Under the pieces are notes generated by a model that was given only the letters and a program-made list of their open reading frames with translations, did no database searches and was not told the origin of the DNA. A DNA stretch of 47,928 nucleotides from an uncultured Candidatus Saccharibacteria bacterium (GTDB lineage Bacteria > Patescibacteriota > Saccharimonadia > Saccharimonadales > Saccharimonadaceae): positions 1 to 47,928 of the forward strand of contig CANDYV010000003.1 in assembly GCA_947425085.1 (NCBI GenBank). The letters run 5' to 3'. Shown here one piece after another: positions 9,219 to 17,689 of this stretch (within the stretch, counting starts at the first letter, position 1; each line of letters starts with the position of its first letter). A program made the translations under genes and the position numbers.

Positions 9219-11114
9219 ATGGGCAAGACGACGATAGATGGATTAGCAGTACGCGAATCGAGCAACTCGAGGCGCCGGGTTTCTAGTGCTTCTGCCGGTA
9301 AGTCTATGGATATGGCTTTAGTTAAAAAATCGACTAAACCTGCACGCGCTAGCTCAGCGCGGCGCGATAATTCCCTGCCGGCTTCGACGCGGCGGCGTTC
9401 GACTACTAAAGTTTCTTCGGAAAGTTTCTTGGAGCCGGTGCAGAGTTTTGGATATGACGCTCGCGATGATTATGATTTTACCAGTGATTACGATAAGGAG
9501 CTTGACACAGCTTTTGGCGGCTCCGCTACAACAGCGGATAGTGGTGCAGACTGGTCAGACCTACTGGGCGAGCTTTCTTCAGAAACCGCTACCGACAAAG
9601 TTGGGGCGAATGAGTTTGTGCAGCCGGCAACTTCTGGACGATGGCTGGATGACTGGGCGGAGAAATCGAAAGATGACTTTTTGGCGGATGATTTTTCAGA
9701 TAAGCGGGATGCCCAGGAGGAGCAATCGGTACTCGATAAATTCGTAGATGACGAGGAAGATTCGGGAAAGAAGCCTAAAAAGCATAAGAAGCAGTCTTCT
9801 GTCGGCAAGGTGATGGCGCTGGCTGTACTGTTGCTCATGGTGCTCGGGGGCGGAGCGTTGTATCTGTGGGCCGACGGGCTAATTTCACGACTAACAGGCG
9901 GGAAGTCAGGTCTGTTTGATTCGTTGATGGCGATGGTTTCGGATGAGATTCCCTTTGAGACCGATAAAAATGGGCGAACTAATGTTTTGATCTTCGGAAC
10001 TGAAGGTTATGACATGGACGGGACTGCCGGAGACGGCGGGACGCACGACGGGGCACAACTCACAGATTCGATTATGGTGGCGAGCTTCGATCAAGAAACG
10101 AAGGACGTGGCGCTTCTGAGCTTGCCTCGAGATCTAAAAGTGCCGATGGCATGTTCGGCGGGCAAGATAAATGAGGTTTTTTGGTGTCATAATCAGAGTG
10201 GAACGAATGAGGAGGCTGGCGCAGAAGCCTTGATGAAACAAATTGGGGACATTCTAGGGATTGAATTTCAATATTATGCACATGTGAACTGGGCGTCGCT
10301 AGTTAAGATTGTCGACACTTTGGGCGGAATCACGGTGACTCTGGATGAGGATATTAATGACTATTATTATACTGGTATGGTGGCGAAAGCGGGCGAGCCA
10401 ATTACGTTGAACGGCGAGCAGGCGGTCGGTCTAGCCCGCGCACGGCACGGGACGACCGGAGGTGATTTCACGCGAGGTAATACGCAACAAAAAATCGTGG
10501 AAGGGATTGCGCAGAAAGTTCTCCAAACAGGTGTTGGAGTGAACGAGGCGCTCGGGCTGCTGAATATTCTAGGGGACAATTTGCGTTCAAATTTTTCAGC
10601 AGATAATATCAAAGCGGCGGTACGACTTGCGAGTGGTTTTAATATTTCAAGTATTCGCCAAGTTCCACTAGTAAATTATGACAAGAATATCTTCTACGTG
10701 ACGACAGCAACAATCAATAACATTTCGTATGTCGTGCCGTCGGCGGGCGAGCGTGATTATTCTGAGATTCAGGAATATGTCGCGGGGATGTTTAGTAGCG
10801 ACGGCGTGAAGCGCGAAGGAGCAACTTTTGCGGTATATAACGCGACGGACGGATATGGTGTGGCGTCAGCCGAGAAGGATCGGCTGGAAGCGGACGGATT
10901 TAAAGTTTTGAGGGTTGGCGATGCGGCTAGCGAAGTTTGCGAAACAAAATACTGCGTCTATGAGATGAGTAACGAAAAAGTGGCAACACGGGCGGCGCTC
11001 GAAGAGCGCTACGGAGTGGCGGTGCGGCCAGAGAGCGAATTGCCAGAAGGTGTTTGGGGTGGAGATGTGGACTTTGTGGTGGTCGTAGGGCTAGTAGACG
11101 AAGAGAGCCAGTAA
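9219..11114 (+). CDS. LytR-CpsA-Psr (LCP) family protein
   Basis: TDSIMVASFDQETKDVALLSLPRDLKV; ARARHGTTGGDFTRGNTQQKIVEGI; C-terminal LytR_C-like region. Confidence 0.93.
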   Translation: MGKTTIDGLAVRESSNSRRRVSSASAGKSMDMALVKKSTKPARASSARRDNSLPASTRRRSTTKVSSESFLEPVQSFGYDARDDYDFTSDYDKELDTAFGGSATTADSGADWSDLLGELSSETATDKVGANEFVQPATSGRWLDDWAEKSKDDFLADDFSDKRDAQEEQSVLDKFVDDEEDSGKKPKKHKKQSSVGKVMALAVLLLMVLGGGALYLWADGLISRLTGGKSGLFDSLMAMVSDEIPFETDKNGRTNVLIFGTEGYDMDGTAGDGGTHDGAQLTDSIMVASFDQETKDVALLSLPRDLKVPMACSAGKINEVFWCHNQSGTNEEAGAEALMKQIGDILGIEFQYYAHVNWASLVKIVDTLGGITVTLDEDINDYYYTGMVAKAGEPITLNGEQAVGLARARHGTTGGDFTRGNTQQKIVEGIAQKVLQTGVGVNEALGLLNILGDNLRSNFSADNIKAAVRLASGFNISSIRQVPLVNYDKNIFYVTTATINNISYVVPSAGERDYSEIQEYVAGMFSSDGVKREGATFAVYNATDGYGVASAEKDRLEADGFKVLRVGDAASEVCETKYCVYEMSNEKVATRAALEERYGVAVRPESELPEGVWGGDVDFVVVVGLVDEESQ

Positions 11115-11131
11115 ATATTTACTGGCTCTCT
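11102..11131. terminator. 30-nt perfect palindrome AGAGAGCCAGTAAATATTTACTGGCTCTCT overlapping the LCP stop codon
   Basis: Perfect dyad between convergent genes. Confidence 0.65.
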
Positions 11132-11148
11132 GTTGCTTTAGGGAGATT

Positions 11149-11625
11149 TTATTCTTCGGAGCTATCGAGGGAGATTTTCTCGATGATAAGTTGGCGCTCG
11201 CGGCCCTCACCTTCGGAATGAGTTTTGACGTCGGAGTAGTCCTGAGCAACTTTGTGAACGACGCGACGGTCGGCCGCATTGAGGTTAAGACGTTTGGAGC
11301 GACCGGTGGCGCGAACTTCACGAATCCAATCTTCGGCTTGTTCAGCGATGCGGTCAGCGCGCTGGCGCTTATAGTCAGCAACATCAACATTAACACGGGT
11401 TAATTCCCCTTCGCGACCGACTAAAGCCATAGAAACAATGTGCTGGAGAGCGCGGAGATTGTTCGCCTCGCGGCCAATGAGGAGCGAGTTCATACTGGTC
11501 GAAGGGATAGAGAGCTGGATGACTTCGTCGTCAAGGGTAGAGTCGACGGCGACGTTGATACCGAAGAAAGACAATAGATCTTCGAGGTATTTAGTAGCGA
11601 AGCGAATTGATTCATCTTTATTCAT
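11149..11625 (-). CDS. jag: Jag/KhpB-type KH-R3H RNA-binding protein
   Basis: LLIGREANNLRALQHIVSMAL KH motif; LNLNAADRRVVHKVAQDYSDVKTHSEGEGRERQLII R3H; adjacent to yidC. Confidence 0.93.
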   Translation of the reverse strand: MNKDESIRFATKYLEDLLSFFGINVAVDSTLDDEVIQLSIPSTSMNSLLIGREANNLRALQHIVSMALVGREGELTRVNVDVADYKRQRADRIAEQAEDWIREVRATGRSKRLNLNAADRRVVHKVAQDYSDVKTHSEGEGRERQLIIEKISLDSSEE

Positions 11626-11630
11626 GATTA

Positions 11631-12743
11631 TTAACTCCTTTTCTTTTTATGGTGACGGCTACTTTTCGCAGAGATGCGAGTAACTTTAACGCCGGGTTTG
11701 TCGGCGGATTTGGTGGAGTTTTTATTTTTCATCCAGCGATCGGAAGAGTTATCTTCAACGATTTGCGCTTCTTCGATACTTTTGAGTTCTTTGATGAGGC
11801 GTTTGTCGGCGGCTTCTTCCATCTGGTCGGTTTTCTTGTTGAGAATATATTTCTGTTGGAAGCCGGTCATAAGGTTACTGAAGAAGTAGTAGAAAACGAG
11901 CGCGCCAGGGAGGTTGATCATGATAAGGAGCATCATAATCGGCATCATGTATGACATCTGGCCGGTCATAACTTGGTTAAGCTCGGCTTGGTCCGGTTCT
12001 TTGCCGTCGGCGGCTTCTTTCATGATTTGACGGAAAGTTTTGGACTTCTGGGATTTTTTCGAGGGGAGCTGCTGACGAGAAATCCAGAACTGCGTAAAGG
12101 CAGAACCGAGCGCAAAGAGAAGCATGACAAAGGCGCTAACAGAAGTAAAGCCAGGCTTCGGGTCGAGGTCGACGAAGCCGAAAAGTTTCGGGTGGAAATC
12201 ATAGGTTTTCTCGGGGATAGCTTCGATACGAGCTTTGATTTCTTCTTCGGAGCCGCCTTCGGCGCGAGCGTCTTTGACGGCGGTCTGATATTCGAGATAA
12301 GGCTGCTGGAGCTGGATGACTTCGTCAATGCGCTCGATTTCGCGAACCGGGGCGTAGGCGCGGCGCTCAAGGTTGTCGTCGGGGGTAGGGACGACCATGA
12401 CGCGAACGGCAGTATAGAGCGCAATAAGAATCGGGAGCTGGATGATCAAAGTGATCATGGAACGGAACGGCTTGATGTTGTTGCGTTTGTAGAGATCCAT
12501 CATCTGAAGCGATTCGAGCTGACGATTGCCGTTACAATTCTTTTTAATTTCAGCGAGCTCCGGCTGAATTTTGCGCATTTGGCGGGTCTGGTGAAGCTGG
12601 CGCTTCAAGATAGGCCAGAGGCAGATTTTGATAAGAATAGTAAATAAAATAATGGCGAGACCAAAGTCGCCCACAAAGCCATAAACGATGAAAAGGATAT
12701 TCGTGATCGGGCGAACGATCAACATGTCAATTAACTCAAACAT
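11631..12743 (-). CDS. yidC: YidC/Oxa1 membrane insertase
   Basis: YGFVGDFGLAIILFTILIKICLWPILKRQLHQTRQMRKIQPELAEI; rnpA-yidC-jag synteny; start at MFELID preferred over upstream Met at 12779. Confidence 0.95.
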   Translation of the reverse strand: MFELIDMLIVRPITNILFIVYGFVGDFGLAIILFTILIKICLWPILKRQLHQTRQMRKIQPELAEIKKNCNGNRQLESLQMMDLYKRNNIKPFRSMITLIIQLPILIALYTAVRVMVVPTPDDNLERRAYAPVREIERIDEVIQLQQPYLEYQTAVKDARAEGGSEEEIKARIEAIPEKTYDFHPKLFGFVDLDPKPGFTSVSAFVMLLFALGSAFTQFWISRQQLPSKKSQKSKTFRQIMKEAADGKEPDQAELNQVMTGQMSYMMPIMMLLIMINLPGALVFYYFFSNLMTGFQQKYILNKKTDQMEEAADKRLIKELKSIEEAQIVEDNSSDRWMKNKNSTKSADKPGVKVTRISAKSSRHHKKKRS

Positions 12744-12809
12744 AGTTATATTATAACACACCTCAAGAAAACTGAACAATACTTACCGGTTCTCCGGGGG
12801 CATCTACTC

Positions 12810-13151
12810 TTATTCAGTTAGGCTACGAGCAACTAAGTCGTGGATGGTGCGGCGGAGGTCGAGGAATGGCGTGTTGGCGACAGATTTGTTAAAGACAACA
12901 AAAACGCAGTCCATGGGTTGCTGGAACTCGGGGAGTTCGTGGCGAATAGCTTCGTAGACGCGGCGACGGATGCGGTTGCGACCGACGGCGGATTTGAGGA
13001 CTTTTTTGGAAACAACAACAGCAAAGCGCTGGTAGCCGCGAGTATTGGGCGCAAAAACTAGTGAGAGAGAAGGCGTGCGAATGGTCTTTCCCTTTTGGTA
13101 AACGTAACGGACGCCGCCGCGAGAATGGAATCGGTATTTTTTGGATAACAT
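12810..13151 (-). CDS. rnpA: Ribonuclease P protein component
   Basis: FAVVVSKKVLKSAVGRNRIRRRVYEAIR; synteny. Confidence 0.95.
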   Translation of the reverse strand: MLSKKYRFHSRGGVRYVYQKGKTIRTPSLSLVFAPNTRGYQRFAVVVSKKVLKSAVGRNRIRRRVYEAIRHELPEFQQPMDCVFVVFNKSVANTPFLDLRRTIHDLVARSLTE

Positions 13152-13173
13152 CTGTATATATTATACACCTAAA

Positions 13174-13193
13174 AATACCCCCGAAGGGGTATT
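13174..13193 (-). terminator. Intrinsic terminator between rpmH and rnpA
   Basis: On minus strand AATACCCC TTCG GGGGTATT followed by TTT. Confidence 0.6.
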
Positions 13194-13207
13194 CTGCTCA
13201 GCGTCTG

Positions 13208-13345
13208 TTAGGCGGTGAGGCGGGCGCGACCCTTAATACGGCGGCGCTTCAAGACTTTTTGGCCATTTTTGGTGCTGTTGCGTTTCATGAAGCCGTGTTC
13301 AACTTTACGCTGACGTTTGTGTGGCTGATAAGTCCGTTTTGGCAT
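13208..13345 (-). CDS. rpmH: 50S ribosomal protein L34
   Basis: Minus-strand translation [45 protein letters not shown]; too short for the supplied ORF track. Confidence 0.97.
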   Translation of the reverse strand: MPKRTYQPHKRQRKVEHGFMKRNSTKNGQKVLKRRRIKGRARLTA

Positions 13346-13399
13346 AACATTGTCCTCTTGCTTTTATAATAATGAAATACTTGTTCTAGTATACACTAG

Positions 13400-13529
13400 T
13401 TTTCCACTTTTTTCAAGAAGTTTTCCACACATTCTTCCAGAGTAGGCGGCGAGTTGTGGAAAAGTCGACCCCTGTAATTGGGGAGCGATATTATAACATG
13501 TCGGAAAATAGGGTAAAAACTGTGGAAAA
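13400..13529. promoter_or_regulatory. DnaA-box cluster upstream of dnaA (oriC subregion 1)
   Basis: TTTTCCACT 13400, TTTTCCACA 13421, TGTGGAAAA 13455 and 13521. Confidence 0.75.
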
Positions 13530-13583
13530 GTCGGGGGATGTTTGCTATAATTGGGGTAGTTAAGGAGGTCACCAGAGAGGTCT

Positions 13584-14951
13584 ATGTTGGACGTGTGGAA
13601 AAATGTGCTAGCTGAAGTCGAGCAGACCATTCCGCGCGAGCAGTTTTCGACGTGGTTTACGGGGACGGAACTTTTAGAGGCGGATAATGGGGTTGTAGTT
13701 GTGGGGGTGCCAAATGTGTTTAAACGAACGCAACTGCAGGCGAAATACTCTGAAGTAATTCGGATGGCTTTCGAGCATAACGGCGTAGCGGTAGTGGATT
13801 TGAAATATCAGGTGATGAGCCGGGAGAAACCGCGAGGCGCACGGATTGGCGAAGGAGCGATGCGCCCGACAGCGGTGGCGACGGTGGCGAGCAATAATAT
13901 TCGACCGTCGAGTTCAGTGAGTGGGTCGATACAAACGGGTCTGAATCCGCGTTATACCTTGGATAATTTCGTGATTGGATCGAATAATGATCTAGCGGTG
14001 AGTGTGGCGCAGAATATTATTAACAATCCGGGGGTGAGCTATAATCCGTTTTTCCTTTACGGCGGGCCGGGGCTAGGCAAGACGCATCTCGTGCAGGCGA
14101 TTGGTAATGCCCTGCTCCAGAATAATCCGAAGATGAAGATTTTGTATACGCCGATTTCGAGCTTCTATTCGGAGTTTATTAAGTCACTGCAAAATAAGAA
14201 AAGCGATGCGTTTCGGGAGAAATATCGAAAGCTGGACGTGCTGATTATTGATGATTTTCAGATGATTATGAATAAGGATGCGTCGCAGGTTGAGTTTTTT
14301 GATATTTTTAACGAGCTATACGCGCTAAATAAGCAGATCATTGTGACGTCGGATCGGCTACCGGACCAGATTAAGTCGGTGGACGTCCGATTGTCGTCAA
14401 GGTTGTCGCAGTCGGGGGCGTATGATTTGCAGTTACCACAGTTTGAGGATCGGTGTGCGATTTTGAAGTCGAAGGCAGAGTTTAAGGGGGCAGAAATTGA
14501 GGATGAGGCGATTGAGTATATTGCGGAGAATATCAAGACGAATATTCGGGCGCTAGAGGGGGAGTTGGAGCATATTTTGGCAGTGGCAGACTTCAAGAAT
14601 ATGACGCCGCTTGAAGTGATTAATGAGGGGTATATCAATACTGGGAATGCGCAACGAACGAAGACAGTGTCGCCGAAGCTAGTGATTGAGAAAGTGGCGA
14701 AATATTATCAGATGACGCCGAAGGAGATGTGCAGCAAGAGTCGGGTGGCACATATCAAGAACGCTCGGCAGGTGGCGATGTATATTTTGTCGAAAGACCT
14801 TTCGATGAGTACGCCGAAGATCGCCTTGGAAGTGGGGGTGAAAGACCATACGACCGTAATGCATGGCGTGAGGAAAATTGAGGCGGATTTGAAGCTGAAT
14901 TTTAATCTGCGCGATCAGATTGCCTCGATTAAGGAAAAGATTTATGGGTAG
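13584..14951 (+). CDS. dnaA: Chromosomal replication initiator DnaA
   Basis: NPFFLYGGPGLGKTHLVQAIGN Walker A; VLIIDDFQMI; C-terminal DHTTVMHGVRKIE. Confidence 0.98.
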   Translation: MLDVWKNVLAEVEQTIPREQFSTWFTGTELLEADNGVVVVGVPNVFKRTQLQAKYSEVIRMAFEHNGVAVVDLKYQVMSREKPRGARIGEGAMRPTAVATVASNNIRPSSSVSGSIQTGLNPRYTLDNFVIGSNNDLAVSVAQNIINNPGVSYNPFFLYGGPGLGKTHLVQAIGNALLQNNPKMKILYTPISSFYSEFIKSLQNKKSDAFREKYRKLDVLIIDDFQMIMNKDASQVEFFDIFNELYALNKQIIVTSDRLPDQIKSVDVRLSSRLSQSGAYDLQLPQFEDRCAILKSKAEFKGAEIEDEAIEYIAENIKTNIRALEGELEHILAVADFKNMTPLEVINEGYINTGNAQRTKTVSPKLVIEKVAKYYQMTPKEMCSKSRVAHIKNARQVAMYILSKDLSMSTPKIALEVGVKDHTTVMHGVRKIEADLKLNFNLRDQIASIKEKIYG

Positions 14952-14958
14952 GACCTTG

Positions 14959-14990
14959 TGCGAATATATTTCCAATAAAATATATTCGCA
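14959..14990. terminator. Perfect 13-bp hairpin after dnaA (TGCGAATATATTT..AAATATATTCGCA)
   Basis: Inverted repeat with 6-nt loop 8 nt after the dnaA stop. Confidence 0.6.
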
Positions 14991-15008
14991 AGACAGCGTT
15001 GCCTCGGT

Positions 15009-15032
15009 AAACAAAAGCATTAGCTTTTGTTT
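15009..15032. repeat. Second perfect hairpin AAACAAAAGC atta GCTTTTGTTT
   Basis: 10-bp arms with 4-nt loop. Confidence 0.7.
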
Positions 15033-15050
15033 CCGCTCGGCTCCTAGTCT

Positions 15051-15146
15051 TGTTCGGGTTTTTGAGGCATGTTCGGGTGCTGGATTTTGTTCGGGTTTGA
15101 AAAATGTTCGGGTTTTTGACGTTCGGTTTTTAAACTTTGTTCGGGT
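15051..15146 (+). repeat. Direct-repeat array of TGTTCGGGT, five exact copies plus one degenerate
   Basis: Copies start at 15051, 15070, 15088, 15105, (15120 degenerate cGTTCGGTt), 15138; spacing 15-19 nt. Confidence 0.9.
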
Positions 15147-15152
15147 GTTTTC

Positions 15153-15377
15153 TGTGGAAAACTTGTGGAGAAGTTTGCGGGAAAGTTTGTTGAAAACTTG
15201 TGGGAAAGTTTCCACAAGTTGGCGGGATAGTGGGTTTTGCACATGGCGAGGCGGAAAAAGTCGGGTTTTCCACGGTTTGGTGGAAAAGTTTTCCTATGGG
15301 TTTTCCACGCAGATTAACAGGGGTATACGGGCAGTTTTGCACAGTTTCCACAGGACTTACTATTACTACTATTATTA
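15153..15377 (+). promoter_or_regulatory. oriC subregion 2: DnaA boxes and DnaA-trio unwinding element
   Basis: TGTGGAAAA 15153, TGTGGAGAA 15164, TGTGGGAAA 15199, CCACAAGT 15212, TTTTCCACG 15266 and 15301, GGTGGAAAA 15279, GTTTCCACA 15344, then GGAC and seven YTA triplets (TTA CTA TTA CTA CTA TTA TTA) 15357-15377. Confidence 0.8.
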
Positions 15378-15499
15378 TATTAGGAAGTTTTGGAGCGATA
15401 CCGCGGAGATTTGCGGAGAAGGAAAAAGTGCGAACATTTAAAAGTAGCGTACAGAAGGTTAGAAGGTAGATTTGGAGTTATTAGAAGAAAGGAAGAAAT

Positions 15500-16606
15500 A
15501 TGGAAATTAAGATTGGGCAAGAGAAATTAGCAAAAGCATTGAATCATGTTAGTAAGGTGGCTGCGGGGTCGAGGGCGACACTACCGATTTTGAATAATGT
15601 TTTGATTAGGGTGGATGAGAATAAGGTTTCGCTGACAACGACGAATTTGGATATGGCGGTGGTGAGTTATTTACCGGCGGTAGGATGTAAAAACGGTGTG
15701 GTGACGGTGCCGGCGAGATTGATGGCAGAGTTTGTGAGCAATTTGCCTCGGGGGGAGATGGTGGAGATGACAGCAGAAGGCGAAAAAGTGATGATTCGGG
15801 CTGGTGAATATACTTCGAGTATAAATGGGGCGCTCGCAGATGATTTTCCGGAGTTGCCGGAGATTGAAGAGGACAAGGCGGTGAAGTTTACGCTGGGGGT
15901 GGATGAATTTAAAGATGGGTTGGCGCAGGTGATGGTGGCGGTGAGTAACGACACGACGCGGCCGGCGCTTACTGGTGTATACTTTAATACATTTGAAGGT
16001 GGGCTGTATCTTGCGGCGACGGATGGGTATCGGTTGGCGGAGCGGAAGGTCTTGGGGAAAACTGAGGCGGAAGTTGTGGCGATTGTGCCGGCATCTTCCC
16101 TTCGGACGGTAATGGGGTTGCTTGGGGACGAAGCGACGGAGATCGAGGTTTTATTTGATGAGTCGCAAGTGAGGTTTAGGCTAGGTGAAGTTGAAGTAAC
16201 GTCAAAGTTGATTAGCGGTTCGTTTCCTGATTATAGGCAATTAATACCGAAAGAGACGGAAATTAAGACGGAATTGCCGCGCGACGAACTGACGCGGGTG
16301 ACGAAATTGGCGGCGCTGTTCGCGAAAGAAGTTGGCGGGTCGGTAGTGTGTGAAACTTCTGTGGAAAACGGAGCGTTTGCGATTTCTTCGGTGGCGAATG
16401 AGCTGGGGGAGAATAAGTCGGAAATTAAGACGGAAGTGAATGCGGATGGAAAGGTGACGCTGAACTCGAGGTTTTTGTTGGATACATTAAATGTGCTCGG
16501 TGGAAAAGTGGTGAGTTTTGGGTTTTCGAATAAGTTAGATCCGGTTGTGCTGCGGAGCGACGCGACGACGGACTATGTGCATATTATTATGCCGCTGAAA
16601 TCGTAA
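15500..16606 (+). CDS. dnaN: DNA polymerase III beta sliding clamp
   Basis: Clamp-like sequence between dnaA and recF; C-terminal VVLRSDATTDYVHIIMPLKS. Confidence 0.97.
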   Translation: MEIKIGQEKLAKALNHVSKVAAGSRATLPILNNVLIRVDENKVSLTTTNLDMAVVSYLPAVGCKNGVVTVPARLMAEFVSNLPRGEMVEMTAEGEKVMIRAGEYTSSINGALADDFPELPEIEEDKAVKFTLGVDEFKDGLAQVMVAVSNDTTRPALTGVYFNTFEGGLYLAATDGYRLAERKVLGKTEAEVVAIVPASSLRTVMGLLGDEATEIEVLFDESQVRFRLGEVEVTSKLISGSFPDYRQLIPKETEIKTELPRDELTRVTKLAALFAKEVGGSVVCETSVENGAFAISSVANELGENKSEIKTEVNADGKVTLNSRFLLDTLNVLGGKVVSFGFSNKLDPVVLRSDATTDYVHIIMPLKS

Positions 16607-16630
16607 AATTGTAGTACGGGGCTATGGAAA

Positions 16631-17665
16631 ATGGTGATTAGAAGTGTAAAACTCACGAATTTTCGGTCGCACGAGAGTTTTGTGCTTCAGTGTAATCCAC
16701 AGACGACAATGATTATTGGGGAAAACGGTTGTGGAAAAACTTCGGTTCTGGAGGCGATTTATGAGGCCTTACAGGGGAAAAGTTTTCGGGCGGTAGATCG
16801 GGAGATTGTGCGGCGGGGGGCGGAGTTTTATCGGGTGGAGCTGGAGTATGAGGATGGGCGGAAGGTGGTGGCGATATATGATGCTGGGTCGGCGAAGAAG
16901 GAGTTTTTGGCGGAAGATAAAAAGTCAAAACGGTTGCCGAAGAAGGCAAAATATCCGATTGTATTGTTTGAGCCGGATGACCTACATTTAGTCGGGTCGA
17001 GTCCGGTGAGTCGGAGGAATTATTTTGATCGAGTTTTTGGGCAGTTGTCGGAAAAGTATAATACGGCGCTTTTGAGGTATAATAAGGCGCTCAGGCAGCG
17101 GAACGAGTTGCTGAAGGACGAGGGGGTGCGGCAAGAGGATTTGTTTTCTTGGGATGTGCTTTTGACGCGGCATGGGGCGGAGCTTGCGGAGGCGCGGCGG
17201 GGGTTTGTCGAGGAGATAAATAAGAGGTTTACGGAAGTTTATCGGTCGATTGCGGAAAATGAAGATGAAGTTTTGTTGTCATATGAGAGTTCGGTGCGGT
17301 CGGAAAGTGAGTTTTTGGCGCGATTGATGGCGGATTTTCCGCGTGATTCCCTACTTGGGCATACGAGTTTCGGAGTGCACCGAGATAACTATGAGTTTAT
17401 TTTTAATGGAGCGGGAGCGGACGGATCGGCGAGTCGGGGTGAAGTACGGTCGAGTGTGTTGGCGCTGAAGTTTATTGAGGCAGAGATGGTGGTGTCGGTT
17501 TTGGGGCGGAGGCCGGTGGTGCTGTTGGACGATGTATTTTCTGAACTCGATGAGACGCGGCAGAAATGTCTCGTGAGGAATTTTCAGGAGAATCAGATTA
17601 TATTGACCAGCGTGAGTGGGCAAAATAATCTAGACAGTTGTATCGCTCTAAAGAAAATACGATAA
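16631..17665 (+). CDS. recF: RecF recombination mediator ATPase
   Basis: TNFRSHESFVL, MIIGENGCGKTSVLEAIY, VVLLDDVFSELDETR. Confidence 0.95.
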   Translation: MVIRSVKLTNFRSHESFVLQCNPQTTMIIGENGCGKTSVLEAIYEALQGKSFRAVDREIVRRGAEFYRVELEYEDGRKVVAIYDAGSAKKEFLAEDKKSKRLPKKAKYPIVLFEPDDLHLVGSSPVSRRNYFDRVFGQLSEKYNTALLRYNKALRQRNELLKDEGVRQEDLFSWDVLLTRHGAELAEARRGFVEEINKRFTEVYRSIAENEDEVLLSYESSVRSESEFLARLMADFPRDSLLGHTSFGVHRDNYEFIFNGAGADGSASRGEVRSSVLALKFIEAEMVVSVLGRRPVVLLDDVFSELDETRQKCLVRNFQENQIILTSVSGQNNLDSCIALKKIR

Positions 17666-17689
17666 GTTTTTATTGGAGTTTTTGGGAAA

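Noticed and set aside
14920-15441. 173-aa plus-strand ORF across the dnaA-dnaN intergenic region
   Set aside because: Its translation (VRVFEACSGAGFCSGLKNVRVFDVRF...) is produced by the TGTTCGGGT repeats and DnaA boxes; no SD, overlaps dnaA end and oriC.
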